Positions 8,957 to 16,970 of a DNA stretch of 64,000 bases are shown here, piece by piece (within the stretch, counting starts at the first letter, position 1; every line of letters begins with the position of its first letter). A program made the position numbers and the translations under genes. The stretch is taken from the NCBI RefSeq assembly GCF_902703175.1, contig NZ_CACRYJ010000059.1, positions 121,678 through 185,677 of the forward strand, given 5' to 3'. Source of the DNA: Occultella aeris. GTDB lineage: Bacteria; Actinomycetota; Actinomycetes; Actinomycetales; Beutenbergiaceae. A model generated the notes under the pieces. The model was given only the letters and a program-made list of their open reading frames with translations. It was not told the origin of the DNA and ran no database searches.

Positions 8957-10855
8957 ATGAGCCGTGTGGTCGTGTTCGACCGCAAGAACTACTGGTTGCC
9001 GAAGGTGGTCAGCGCGGGCGAGGCGCTGCGGCTCGAGTTCGCCGGCGGAGCTGATGCTCAGCATGATCCGCGGACGTTCAGTGTTCCGATCGAGGAAGAG
9101 CACCTCGTCGTGCTCCGCGAGGACCTGGCGCGACATGTGATCCTGTGGAGCGCACTGGGGCCGCTGTGCTTCGCTGCCGGTATCAGCGACCCGCTGGACG
9201 ACGATGCGGCCGTCGGGCTGTTGGCTCCGATTCTTCTCGGGCGCCCCGAGGAGGTGGATGCACTCCTCAAGCACACGGACTGGGATCGGACTCAGCTCGT
9301 CGCCTACGGTGCCGACGTAGACCTGCTCGAGAGCGGTCGCGTCGTCGAGTCCATGAGCGCGGCGACGGAGCGGCCGGACTGGCAGAGGGCACAGGAGTAC
9401 GACGCGGACCGGCACCGTGCACAGCGCGGTGTGACGCTCTCCCCGCTCGACGCCGCGATCCTCAGGTTCACCGGGCAGTACCTTCACGGCTCGACAATTC
9501 CGCGTCGCGACCCCGAGGCCGTCGATCCCGCGCTGCTGCCTGAGGTGCTGCGGGTGATCGATACCGCGGAGCGCGCGTGTACCGGCTTGAGGATCGACCG
9601 CGATGCCCGCCGCGGGAAGACTGGCACGGACAAGCAGGACTGGAAGTTGATGGAGGCAGCGGTCGAGGCGGCTGTACGAGGTGCGTATCCGGAGCTCGCC
9701 GCCGATGCGGTGACGACGGTGAGCTTCTTGATGTGCTCCGAGGCAGCTCGTCGCGCTCGAACGCAGCCGTTCGACGTCGACGCAGCAGACGACGAGGCAC
9801 AGACGCAGCCACGCGTGCGCACGCTGACCTTCACCGACGACAGGGAAGTCGAGGAGAAGTGGAATCCGGGCGACGACCGACGTGCTGTCGAGGCGTTCTG
9901 GGAGTTCGTGGCTGACCGGATCGGCTCCCGCAACGAGGTGTTCACGCTCGAGGACGAGGCGTTGGGCGAAGGGATCCAACTTCATTTCTACGCGTCGTCC
10001 CTCGCCCGGATCGCGACGGTCTCGGATGACGGTGGCGAAGCGGAGACGAAGTACCGGGTCGAGTACGGCCTCATCGACGACCTCGCCCACTATCGGGCCA
10101 TCGTGCGCGGCTACGTCTCCGGGGGGTTCGACGCCCTGGATGGGCTGGCGGTCTGGATGTCTGACCACTCCGAGTTCGAGGAAGCGCGTCGGCGGCGCGA
10201 CTCCCCCGGCGAGCACGCCTCGCCCGCCAAGGGATACGTGTTCCGCGACGATGCCGGCAGCGAGCAAGTGGTGTTGGTCCACCGCCCACAGGAGGCGTAC
10301 GTCGCGTTCTCCTCGTTCTTCAAGGGTCGAGACGCGGGCGTCTTCACCATCGAGGACCAGGAGTCGGGTCAGAGCGTGGTGCTCATGCCCAGGAAGGGAG
10401 TGATCTCCCGCGCGGCGGGAGCGGAGAGACCTCGGACCGAGTTCCTCAAGGTCGGTCACGCCAACGCGTACCTGCCTGCAGCGATGCTGTTCTTCGAGAA
10501 CGGATTCTCCGGGCTCAGCCACTACGGCCAGTGGCTGCCCAGCCTCGGCGACGTCGACGCGACGCCCGAGGAGCGCGGAGCCGCCCGAGCCGAGACCATC
10601 ACGACCGAGTCCATGGCCATCCACGAGGTCGCTCGGATCTGGGGCGATTCGGGCATCGTGGACCCGACCGATCAGTACTACGTCTTCTTCGACTCGCACA
10701 GCCTCGACGACGACCAGGCGGAACGAGCCGAACTGCTCACGTTAATCGAGCTCCTCGGCCTCGAACGCGTCCACGCCCCAGCCGAAGCCGCTGACGGTGA
10801 GGTCTGGGTGCGTACGGACCCGCGCCTCGACGTCGAGTTCGAGAAGTGGGCGTGA
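8957..10855 (+). CDS. Large conserved-looking protein of unknown function (632 aa)
   Basis: A 632-aa soluble acidic protein preceded by AGAGGAG, with clear coding bias and no signal peptide or membrane segment. I do not recognise a catalytic motif. The centre (about residues 295-430) holds alternating charged strands such as EEKWNPGDDRRAVEAFWEFV. The C-terminal third has aromatic blocks (FKVGHANAYLPAAMLFFENG appears as LKVGHANAYLPAAMLFFENG, and DQYYVFFDSH). It may belong to one of the DUF families of large actinobacterial proteins; I could not confirm which. Codon use is slightly less GC-extreme than its neighbours. It is monocistronic, and the next gene converges on it. Confidence 0.8.
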   Translation: MSRVVVFDRKNYWLPKVVSAGEALRLEFAGGADAQHDPRTFSVPIEEEHLVVLREDLARHVILWSALGPLCFAAGISDPLDDDAAVGLLAPILLGRPEEVDALLKHTDWDRTQLVAYGADVDLLESGRVVESMSAATERPDWQRAQEYDADRHRAQRGVTLSPLDAAILRFTGQYLHGSTIPRRDPEAVDPALLPEVLRVIDTAERACTGLRIDRDARRGKTGTDKQDWKLMEAAVEAAVRGAYPELAADAVTTVSFLMCSEAARRARTQPFDVDAADDEAQTQPRVRTLTFTDDREVEEKWNPGDDRRAVEAFWEFVADRIGSRNEVFTLEDEALGEGIQLHFYASSLARIATVSDDGGEAETKYRVEYGLIDDLAHYRAIVRGYVSGGFDALDGLAVWMSDHSEFEEARRRRDSPGEHASPAKGYVFRDDAGSEQVVLVHRPQEAYVAFSSFFKGRDAGVFTIEDQESGQSVVLMPRKGVISRAAGAERPRTEFLKVGHANAYLPAAMLFFENGFSGLSHYGQWLPSLGDVDATPEERGAARAETITTESMAIHEVARIWGDSGIVDPTDQYYVFFDSHSLDDDQAERAELLTLIELLGLERVHAPAEAADGEVWVRTDPRLDVEFEKWA

Positions 10856-10993
10856 CGCTCGTTCGCAGCGCGAGCTTCGCAACGAGTCTTGCCCGTTCCT
10901 CCGTGCGGAGGGCGAAGACACCTCATTCGTCGGACCATCAGCGGGGTGCCTAGGGGCGGTGGACCTGGCTCAGCAGTGGACAGCAACACGAAC

Positions 10994-11329
10994 TCACGCG
11001 CGGAGCAGGGCGTCCTCGGGCACCTCGCGCCGCTCGTAGGCCAGGTCGGCGTCCCGGGTGATGGCGCCAAGGGTCCGGTGCAGCCGGTCCGTGACGTTCA
11101 CCGCGACAAGCCGGGTCACCCCGGCGTTGCCGGCGGAGGTCACCAGAGCCGAGACGGCGGCCGGCGTGGCGTTCGACTCCGGTCCCCCGTGCAGCACGAG
11201 GGTGTCCGGGCGCCGCGCTCCGGCTCGGCGCAGCGTGGCCGCGACGAGCAGGCGGGCCGAGTTCGTCGTGGCGAGCTGGCCAGGCAGCACGGCCACAGCG
11301 ATCTCTCGGGTCATGTTGGTGTTCGACAT
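10994..11329 (-). CDS. Small protein encoded downstream of rtcB, unknown function
   Basis: A 111-aa protein whose ATG has an excellent ribosome-binding site (GAAGGGAG, 6 nt spacing). It lies 89 bp after the rtcB stop on the same strand, so it is probably co-transcribed. Sequence blocks such as REIAVAVLPGQL, PDTLVLHGG and GVTRLVAVNV alternate with alanine-rich helices and suggest a small alpha/beta fold. I recognise no family, no cysteine and no membrane segment. A role linked to RtcB RNA ligation is guilt by association only. Longer frame extensions back to 11551 run antisense through rtcB and are rejected. Confidence 0.75.
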   Translation of the reverse strand: MSNTNMTREIAVAVLPGQLATTNSARLLVAATLRRAGARRPDTLVLHGGPESNATPAAVSALVTSAGNAGVTRLVAVNVTDRLHRTLGAITRDADLAYERREVPEDALLRA

Positions 11330-11418
11330 CGTGTGCTCCCTTCTCGAGCATGGTTGGTTGAGGCAGGTTGGGGCCCGGCCAACGAGCAGATGCTCGCCGG
11401 CCGGGCCATCTGGGGCGG

Positions 11419-12642
11419 TCAGCCCTTCACGCACAGGACCGTGCGAAGGCGGGCAACCACCTCGACCAGGTCCGACTGCGCCGCGATCACGGACTCGAGG
11501 TCCTTGTAGGCGCCGGGGATCTCGTCGACCACACCGGCGTCCTTGCGGCACTCGACGCCGGCGGTCTGGACGGCCAGATCGTCGACGGTGAACGTCTTCC
11601 TCGCCTGGTTCCGGGACATGCGTCGCCCTGCCCCGTGGGATGCGGAGTAGAACGACTCCGGGTTGCCCAGGCCGCGCACGATGTACGACCCGGTGCCCAT
11701 CGATCCCGGGATCAGGCCGAGTTCACCGGATCCGGCCCGGATCGCCCCCTTGCGGGTCACGACCAGGTCCTCGCCGTCGATCTGCTCGTGTGCCACGTAG
11801 TTGTGGTGCACGTTCGCGACCTCGGTGAAACTGACGTCCCGGTCGGTGAAGTGCCTGCGCACGACGTCGACCATCAGGGTCATCATCACCGCACGGGACC
11901 GGGCGGCGTACTCCTGTGCCCAGTGCAGGTCGCGCAGGTAGGCGTCCATCTGCGGGGTGCCCATGAGGAACACCGCGAGGTCACGGTCCACCAGACCCTG
12001 GTTGTGGTCCAGGTCCTTGGCGATCGAGACGTGACGCTCCGCCAGCTCCTTGCCGATGTTCCGGGAGCCGGAGTGCAGTTGGAGCCAGACGGCACCGTCG
12101 GTGTCGACGCACAGCTCGAGGAAGTGGTTCCCACCGCCGAGAGTGCCGAGCTGCTTGCGCGCTCGACCCTCAAGCCGCTGGACGTCGTCGTGCAGCCCGC
12201 CGAAGCGGTCCCAGAACGCCCCTTCGCCGCGCAACCGGTCCGCTCCCCCGGTGCCGGTGATCGGCCGGATCCGGCGCAGGTCCACCTGCTCGTCGTGGGA
12301 GTGGAACCCGACCGGAATGGTCGCCTCGATCGCCGCGCGCAGGCCGGACAGGTCGTCCGGCAGGTCGGACGCGGTCAGCGACGTCTTGACGCCGATCATC
12401 CCGCAGCCGATGTCCACGCCCACGGCGTTCGGGGAGACCGCGTCCCGCATCGCGATGACCGATCCGACGGTCGCGCCCTTGCCGAGGTGGACGTCCGGCA
12501 TCACGCGAACCCCGGCGACCCAGGGCAGGGCGGCGATGTTGCGGAGCTGCTGGAGCGCCTGCGCCTCGATCTCGTCCTCATGCGCCCACATGAGGGTGGG
12601 TGCCATGGCACCGCTGAGCGGAACGGGGTACTGGGTGTTCAT
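11419..12642 (-). CDS. rtcB: RNA-splicing ligase RtcB
   Basis: A 407-aa GTP- and Mn2+-dependent ligase that joins 2',3'-cyclic phosphate (3'-phosphate) and 5'-hydroxyl RNA ends. The Mn site motif VDIGCGM has Asp77 and Cys80; other markers are MPDVHLGKGATVG, the H-rich core GGGNHFLELC, the guanylated histidine region SASHGAGRRMSR near residue 333, and GSMGTGSYIVRG. The ATG at 12642 has AAGGAGG five bases upstream. The length is typical of the bacterial enzyme. It is followed by an unrecognised 111-aa gene and is divergent from a DksA/TraR-type gene. No RtcA cyclase or RtcR regulator is nearby. Confidence 0.96.
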   Translation of the reverse strand: MNTQYPVPLSGAMAPTLMWAHEDEIEAQALQQLRNIAALPWVAGVRVMPDVHLGKGATVGSVIAMRDAVSPNAVGVDIGCGMIGVKTSLTASDLPDDLSGLRAAIEATIPVGFHSHDEQVDLRRIRPITGTGGADRLRGEGAFWDRFGGLHDDVQRLEGRARKQLGTLGGGNHFLELCVDTDGAVWLQLHSGSRNIGKELAERHVSIAKDLDHNQGLVDRDLAVFLMGTPQMDAYLRDLHWAQEYAARSRAVMMTLMVDVVRRHFTDRDVSFTEVANVHHNYVAHEQIDGEDLVVTRKGAIRAGSGELGLIPGSMGTGSYIVRGLGNPESFYSASHGAGRRMSRNQARKTFTVDDLAVQTAGVECRKDAGVVDEIPGAYKDLESVIAAQSDLVEVVARLRTVLCVKG

Positions 12643-12739
12643 GCTGGCCTCCTTCCGGGAGGTGTTGTGGGGTACGGGTAACGGGGCACCGGGACGGGCC
12701 GGCGTTGTGTACCGCGCTTCGGCGTGGTCGACTTCGGGG

Positions 12740-13078
12740 ATGGATGAGCACGCCGCGCGAGAAGCACTTCTGGCGGTGCGCGAGGAGGCGCTGACGCGGC
12801 TGGCGGACCTCGGCATCAGCCGCGACGACGTCGTCCAGGCCTCACAGGGCGCCAACATCGACGACGAGCACGACCCCGAGGGTTCGACCATCGCCTACGA
12901 ACGTGCGCTGCTGGAGGCGCTGGCAGCAAGCGCGCGAGCACGGATCGCCGATGCCGACGCGGCCCTGCACCGCCTCGCCGCCGGCAGCTACGGGACCTGC
13001 GAGGTGTGCCGGGAGCCCATCGGTGCGGAGCGTCTCGCAGCACGTCCGATCGCGTCCCGGTGCCTGGAGCACTCCTGA
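12740..13078 (+). CDS. DksA/TraR-type zinc finger protein
   Basis: A 112-aa protein with a coiled-coil N-terminal part and a C-terminal zinc finger of the DksA/TraR type (YGTCEVCREPIGAERLAARP, then SRCLEH). Three cysteines plus a final histidine (C-x2-C-x17-C-x2-H) replace the usual four cysteines. Such proteins act in the RNA polymerase secondary channel or as general stress proteins. The acidic coiled-coil tip Asp-Ala pair of true DksA is not evident, so direct transcription control is uncertain. The start is ATG, with a purine run CGGGG just upstream. It is divergent from rtcB with a 97-bp shared spacer. Confidence 0.83.
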   Translation: MDEHAAREALLAVREEALTRLADLGISRDDVVQASQGANIDDEHDPEGSTIAYERALLEALAASARARIADADAALHRLAAGSYGTCEVCREPIGAERLAARPIASRCLEHS

Positions 13079-13127
13079 GTGTCTGGCCGACTGCCGGCCC
13101 GCAGATCGCTCGGCCGCGGCGCGGTGG

Positions 13128-13200
13128 TGCCTTCGGCCGGACTCGAACCGGCGACCTTCCGCTTCGGAGGCGGACGCGCTGTCCACTGCGCTACGAAGGC
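13128..13200 (-). tRNA. tRNA-Arg (anticodon CCG)
   Basis: Full cloverleaf on the minus strand: acceptor GCCTTCG paired with CGAAGGC, D arm GCGCAGTGGACAGCGC, anticodon stem TCCGC/GCGGA with loop CTCCGAA (anticodon CCG), and T arm GCCGG-TTCGAGT-CCGGC. CCA is encoded directly downstream (13125-13127). It is the distal member of the tRNA array. Confidence 0.95.
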
Positions 13201-13204
13201 TTGC

Positions 13205-13277
13205 GACCACGGCCGGTCTCGGCCCGGCCACGTTCCGCTCAAGCGGCAGATGCTCCGGCCACCTGAGTTACGGGCCC
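13205..13277 (-). pseudogene. Degenerate tRNA-like sequence in the tRNA array
   Basis: It has tRNA length and D-arm layout (GGGCCCGTA, ACTCAGGTGGCCGGAGC) and a T-stem GCCGG/CCGGC. However, the T-loop reads GCCGAGA instead of TTCGANN, the acceptor (GGGCCCG versus CGTGGTC) pairs at only about five of seven positions, and the best anticodon loop CGCTTGA lacks U33. The best-fitting anticodon would be CTT (Lys). It is read as a decayed tRNA-Lys-like gene inside the array. Confidence 0.6.
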
Positions 13278-13309
13278 TTCGGACGGGCGGACCGGACGGG
13301 CCGCCGTCG

Positions 13310-13393
13310 TGGCCTCCAAGGGAGTTGAACCCTTACGTCCTTGCGGACACACGGGTCTGAGCCGTGCGCGTCTACCAGTTCCGCCAGGAGGCC
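13310..13393 (-). tRNA. tRNA-Leu (anticodon CAG)
   Basis: An 84-nt class II tRNA with acceptor GGCCTCC/GGAGGCC, anticodon stem CACGG/CCGTG with loop CTCAGAC (anticodon CAG), a long variable arm, and T-loop TTCAACT. CCA is not encoded. It lies between the decayed tRNA and tRNA-Pro on the same strand. Confidence 0.95.
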
Positions 13394-13445
13394 GAGGTGG
13401 TCGCTGCACCCGAGGGTGCTCACCGTGCGCGACCGGCACGGTTGG

Positions 13446-13518
13446 TCGGTGTGGCAGGACTCGAACCTGCGGCCTCCGCGTCCCGAACGCGGCGCGCTAC
13501 CACCTGCGCCACACACCG
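13446..13518 (-). tRNA. tRNA-Pro (anticodon CGG)
   Basis: Cloverleaf with acceptor CGGTGTG/CACACCG (the initial C is typical of bacterial tRNA-Pro), anticodon stem CCGCG/CGCGG, loop TTCGGGA (anticodon CGG), and T arm GCAGG-TTCGAGT-CCTGC. CCA is encoded at 13443-13445. Confidence 0.95.
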
Positions 13519-13532
13519 TGGGGATACTCCCG

Positions 13533-13605
13533 TGCCTTCGGCAGGACTCGAACCTGCAACCTCCTGATTCGTAGTCAGGTGCTCTGTCCATTGAGCTACG
13601 AGGGC
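13533..13605 (-). tRNA. tRNA-Arg (anticodon ACG)
   Basis: Cloverleaf with anticodon stem CCTGA/TCAGG, loop CTACGAA (anticodon ACG, which needs TadA inosine modification), and T arm GCAGG-TTCGAGT-CCTGC. The acceptor GCCCTCG pairs with CGAAGGC except for a C4-A69 mismatch. CCA is not encoded. It is the first gene of the minus-strand array. Confidence 0.93.
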
Positions 13606-13730
13606 GGATGAAGTCCGGCAGCCACCCCTCGCCTTGCCGCCTCCTCCACCGCTGGTCCTGTCTCTGACCGATGGGTGCGACGTCTCGGCGAGGGGTCGCC
13701 CGAACTCGGGCGGGGATGGTGCCCGCCCGG

Positions 13731-13760
13731 TGTTGCTGTCCACTGTTGAGGTTTCAAGGT
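13731..13760 (-). promoter_or_regulatory. rrn-spacer/boxA-like leader of the tRNA array
   Basis: Read on the minus strand, this segment contains CCTTGAAACCTCAACAGTG, resembling the TTGAGAACTCAACAGTG sequence around boxA in actinobacterial rRNA leaders and spacers. It lies about 130 nt upstream of the first tRNA and would be part of the tRNA transcript. The 339-nt stretch 13606-13944 otherwise holds this leader, the terminator at 13857-13879 and no credible gene. The resemblance is from memory. Confidence 0.4.
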
Positions 13761-13856
13761 GCCCCTGAGGGCTCGAGGGCGCCACCCGTGGGTGTGCCCA
13801 TTGCTCGCCGGCCCGTGCGCAGCGATCCGCAGGTCGTCTCACCGCACAACGGAAAC

Positions 13857-13879
13857 GGGGCCACCTGACTGGTGACCCC
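13857..13879 (-). terminator. Rho-independent-like terminator, minus strand
   Basis: On the minus strand GGGGTCACC-agtca-GGTGGCCCC forms a fully paired 9-bp stem (one G-U) followed by GTTTCCGTT. The plus strand lacks a T tract after the stem, so the direction is minus. It lies after the small ORF 13945-14160 and would insulate it from the tRNA array. Confidence 0.6.
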
Positions 13880-13944
13880 GTGGAGGTTCGGACCCCTTGC
13901 CCGACCCTGCCGCGGTTATCCGCTGCTCGGGTGGGCCGGCGTCC

Positions 13945-14160
13945 TCATCGGGTGGCGCGAGCCAGGCTCGCTGTCCCCACGGGGCTTGGCCACAGGTAGT
14001 GGTGGCCGTTGGGCTCGGAGTCAGACTGCTTCGACCGAGCCCGCATGGATCGGGTCGGTCGCAGTCGTTCCGCCGCCGGCACACTCGCCGAGCCGAGTCC
14101 GGGCAGCACGACGACGTCGAAGGCGATGGCCCTCGTGGTCGTGGTGAGGCGCGCAGACAT
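13945..14160 (-). CDS. Small hypothetical ORF with strong ribosome-binding site
   Basis: A 71-aa ORF (MSARLTTTTRAIAFDVVVL at the start, then a basic, low-complexity rest). Its ATG has AAGGAG with 4 nt spacing, and a terminator-like hairpin follows on the same strand. No homology is recognised and coding bias is weak, so it could be a small protein, a regulatory leader or a decayed gene end. Confidence 0.35.
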   Translation of the reverse strand: MSARLTTTTRAIAFDVVVLPGLGSASVPAAERLRPTRSMRARSKQSDSEPNGHHYLWPSPVGTASLARATR

Positions 14161-14328
14161 GATGCTCCTTGGCGGGGTGGAAGTCGTTCTGTCCTACGAA
14201 CGCTACGGGTCGGTTCCTCCCAGGGCCAAGGACTTTACGCGAACGGCGGCGCGGCGCGGCTTCGACGGCGTGTCGCGGTCAGCCTCCGAGCAGGGCACGG
14301 CGGGTGCGGCCGCGATGAGTGCATGCGT

Positions 14329-14364
14329 CGGCCGATACGCCACGTCCTGTCCCGGACCGGGTGC
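14329..14364. repeat. Copy of the rnpB 3' end (direct repeat, left copy)
   Basis: 36 nt match the rnpB 3' part at 16980-17015 in the same orientation with 32 identities, including two exact 13-mers (CGGCCGATACGCC and CTGTCCCGGACCG). A GATGAG precedes both copies. The copies are 2651 bp apart and flank the amino acid ABC operon. The rest of 14161-14492 holds the ABC operon promoter region and no gene. Confidence 0.7.
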
Positions 14365-14492
14365 CTGGTCGCAGGTCACAACCCGGTCTCGGTCGGCCGA
14401 TCCGAGGGGTGCGCGCCGACGAATCGCCATACGATTTCCTCGTCCCGGCACACGTCGTCCGGGCGCGCACCACCTGCACCAGGAGGAACGCC

Positions 14493-15326
14493 ATGAACCG
14501 CAGGACGACCCGCACCCCCTGGTCCGGCAGGCTTGCCTCGATCGTTGCACTGGCGGCGACGACAGCCCTGCTCGCAGCCTGCGGCGGCTCCGGAGGGGAG
14601 GAGGAGACGGGCGGCGAGGCGGCCGGTCTCGAACTCGTCACCGAGGGCACGCTGACCGTGTGCTCCGACATCCCCTATCCCCCGTTCGAGGTCGAGGACG
14701 CCTCGGCCGAGAGCGGCTACAGCGGCTTCGACATGGACATCATGCAGGAGATCGCCAACCGGCTCGAGCTCACCCTGAGCGTCCAGGACGTCTCGTTCGA
14801 CGCGCTGCAGTCCGGTGCGGTGCTCGGGGCCGGTCAGTGCGACCTCGGCGCGTCGGCGATGACGATCACCCCGGAGCGAGCCGAGAACCTCGACTTCTCA
14901 GACCCCTACTACGACTCGCTGCAGTCCCTGCTGGTGCCTGGCGACAGCGGCGTCACCAGCCTCGCGACCTTCACCGGCGCCCTGGGCGTGCAGCAGGGCA
15001 CAACCGGGCAGGCGTTCGCCGAGGAGAACGCCCCCGACGGTGTCCAACTCGTCGAGTTCCCCTCCGACGGCGAACTGTGGCCGGCACTGCAGGGCGACAC
15101 GATCCAGGGCATCCTGCAGGACCTCCCGGTCAACGTCGAACACGTCCGGACCGACTCCAGCTACGTCGTCGTCGAGGAGTTCCAGACCGACGAGAGCTAC
15201 GGCTTCGCGTTCGCCAAGGGCGAGCGGCCGAACCTGCTGGCCGCCGTCAACGAGCAACTGCAGGCCATGCGCGACGACGGCACCTACGACACGATCTACG
15301 ACCGCTACTTCTCCACCGAGGGCTGA
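14493..15326 (+). CDS. Polar amino acid ABC transporter, substrate-binding lipoprotein
   Basis: A 277-aa extracytoplasmic binding protein (SBP_bac_3 type). The signal peptide ends in the lipobox LLAAC (Cys near residue 30) and is followed by a Gly/Glu-rich linker. The fold begins with LTVCSDIPYPPFE; ITPERAENLDFSDPYYDS is the diagnostic hinge/ligand block of glutamine, arginine or cystine binding proteins. The ATG follows AGGAGGAACGCC. It is first in a three-gene operon with a permease and an ATPase. Exact substrate is unknown. Confidence 0.92.
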   Translation: MNRRTTRTPWSGRLASIVALAATTALLAACGGSGGEEETGGEAAGLELVTEGTLTVCSDIPYPPFEVEDASAESGYSGFDMDIMQEIANRLELTLSVQDVSFDALQSGAVLGAGQCDLGASAMTITPERAENLDFSDPYYDSLQSLLVPGDSGVTSLATFTGALGVQQGTTGQAFAEENAPDGVQLVEFPSDGELWPALQGDTIQGILQDLPVNVEHVRTDSSYVVVEEFQTDESYGFAFAKGERPNLLAAVNEQLQAMRDDGTYDTIYDRYFSTEG

Positions 15327-15351
15327 GCCGAGGCCCGGCAGGAGGCCTCCC

Positions 15352-16143
15352 GTGACGATGCGTCGCACCACCCGCCGCACGTTGGTGCGCGGCGTCCTGT
15401 ACGCAGCGTTCGTCGCCGCCGTCATCGTGGTCGTTCTCGCGGCGGACTGGCAACGGTTCGCGCAGTACTTCCTCCAGTGGGACATCGCGCGGGAACAGTT
15501 TCCCGAAATCATCACGATCGCCCTCAAGAACACGCTCGTGTTCACGGTCGTGTCGTTCGTCGGGGGGCTGCTCGTGGGCACCCTGATGGCGCTGATGAAA
15601 CTGTCGAGCATCCGCCCCTACCGCTGGTTCGCGACGGCCTACATCGAGTTGTTCCGTGGGCTGCCGGCACTGTTGACGATCTTCGCGTTCGCGTACATGC
15701 TGCCGATCGCGTTCGGTGTCAAACTGCCGTTCGCACCGGTCGGCGCCGGCCTGCTCGGTCTGATCGTCGTGGCGGGTGCCTACATGGCCGAGGTGATCCG
15801 GGCGGGCATCCAGGCGGTGCCGAAGGGGCAGACCGAGGCGTCGCGCTCGCTGGGCATGTCCCCGCTGAAGACGACATTCTTCGTGATCCTGCCGCAAGGG
15901 TTGCGGATCATCATCCCGCCGCTGACCAACGAGTTCGTGCTGCTGCTGAAGGACACGTCGCTGTTGTTCATCGCGGGCTCCACGATCTTCACGAAGGAGT
16001 TGACCACGTTCGCGCGCGATGCCACCACGACCAACAGCAACGGCACGGTGCTGGTGATGGCAGCCATGCTCTACCTGCTGGTGACGATCCCGCTGACCCG
16101 GGTCGTCGCCTACCTCGAGCGACGGATGGCGAGGGCACGATGA
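15352..16143 (+). CDS. Polar amino acid ABC transporter permease
   Basis: A 263-aa membrane protein with about five to six segments and the HisM/GlnP-type permease domain. The EAA loop reads [20 protein letters not shown], and an N-terminal [11 protein letters not shown] block is typical of the HEQRO subfamily. The GTG start has GGAGG 6 nt upstream; an ATG two codons later is possible. It overlaps the ATPase gene by four bases (ATGA). One permease probably forms a homodimer, since no second permease is in the operon. Confidence 0.93.
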   Translation: MTMRRTTRRTLVRGVLYAAFVAAVIVVVLAADWQRFAQYFLQWDIAREQFPEIITIALKNTLVFTVVSFVGGLLVGTLMALMKLSSIRPYRWFATAYIELFRGLPALLTIFAFAYMLPIAFGVKLPFAPVGAGLLGLIVVAGAYMAEVIRAGIQAVPKGQTEASRSLGMSPLKTTFFVILPQGLRIIIPPLTNEFVLLLKDTSLLFIAGSTIFTKELTTFARDATTTNSNGTVLVMAAMLYLLVTIPLTRVVAYLERRMARAR

Positions 16144-16925
16144 CCGGCCCAGTCACGCCGTCGGGCAGCGAACCGGACCTGCCGGTGCGGTTCGACGCAC
16201 CGGCGATCGAGATCATCGACCTGCACAAGTCCTTCGGCGACCACGAGGTGCTCAAGGGCATCTCGCTGACGGTCCGACCGGGCGAGGTCGTCTGCGTGAT
16301 CGGACCATCGGGGTCCGGGAAGTCCACGCTGCTGCGGTCGGTCAACCTGCTCGAGACGCCCACGGGCGGGCAGATCCTCATCGAGGGCATCGCCATCCTC
16401 GATCCCGAGGTCGACGTCGACAGGGTCCGCACCCGGATCGGGATGGTGTTCCAGCAGTTCAACCTGTTCCCGCACATGACGGTGCTCGGCAACCTGTGCC
16501 TGGCCCAGCAGCGGGTGCTCGGTCGCAAGCGGGCCGAGGCCGAATCGGTTGCGCGTGAGAACCTCGCGAAGGTCGGCCTCGCCGACCGCGAGGATGCCTA
16601 CCCGGCGCACCTGTCCGGCGGTCAGCAGCAGCGGGTCGCGATCGCGCGATCGCTGTCGATGAACCCGGACATGATGCTCTTCGACGAGCCGACCTCGGCG
16701 CTGGACCCCGAACTGGTCGGTGACGTGCTCGCGGTGATGCGGACGCTGGCGGACGAGGGCATGACGATGATGGTCGTTACCCACGAGATGGGCTTCGCCC
16801 GCGAGGTCGGCAACCGACTGATCTTCATGGACGACGGCATGATCGTCGAGGAGGGCGACCCCCGCGAGGTGCTCACCAACCCGCGCGAGCCGCGTACCCA
16901 GGCCTTCCTGTCGAAGGTCCTCTGA
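16140..16925 (+). CDS. Polar amino acid ABC transporter ATP-binding protein
   Basis: A 261-aa GlnQ/HisP-type ATPase. Walker A is GPSGSGKST, the Q-loop follows in [14 protein letters not shown], the signature is [15 protein letters not shown], Walker B is [13 protein letters not shown], and the switch His is in VTHEMGFA. It ends 45 bp before the rnpB 3' end. An N-terminal extension of about 20 residues precedes the first strand [11 protein letters not shown]. Confidence 0.95.
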   Translation: MTGPVTPSGSEPDLPVRFDAPAIEIIDLHKSFGDHEVLKGISLTVRPGEVVCVIGPSGSGKSTLLRSVNLLETPTGGQILIEGIAILDPEVDVDRVRTRIGMVFQQFNLFPHMTVLGNLCLAQQRVLGRKRAEAESVARENLAKVGLADREDAYPAHLSGGQQQRVAIARSLSMNPDMMLFDEPTSALDPELVGDVLAVMRTLADEGMTMMVVTHEMGFAREVGNRLIFMDDGMIVEEGDPREVLTNPREPRTQAFLSKVL

Positions 16926-16970
16926 CGGCCCGATACCCGTGGAGCGTCAGGTCGGCACCGGCCCGGGTGG

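Noticed and set aside
10860..10990. Terminator between the 632-aa gene and the rtcB partner gene
   Set aside because: Several imperfect GC-rich hairpins exist but none has a consistent stem plus T tract.
13006..13611. Plus-strand frames across the tRNA array with repeated RTRTCNL-like peptides
   Set aside because: They are translations of the complementary strand of tRNA T-arms; the repeated peptides reflect tRNA sequence, not protein.
14009..15355. A plus-strand 448-codon frame over the ABC binding protein
   Set aside because: Frame shadow; the binding protein in the other frame has lipobox, hinge motif and ribosome-binding site.
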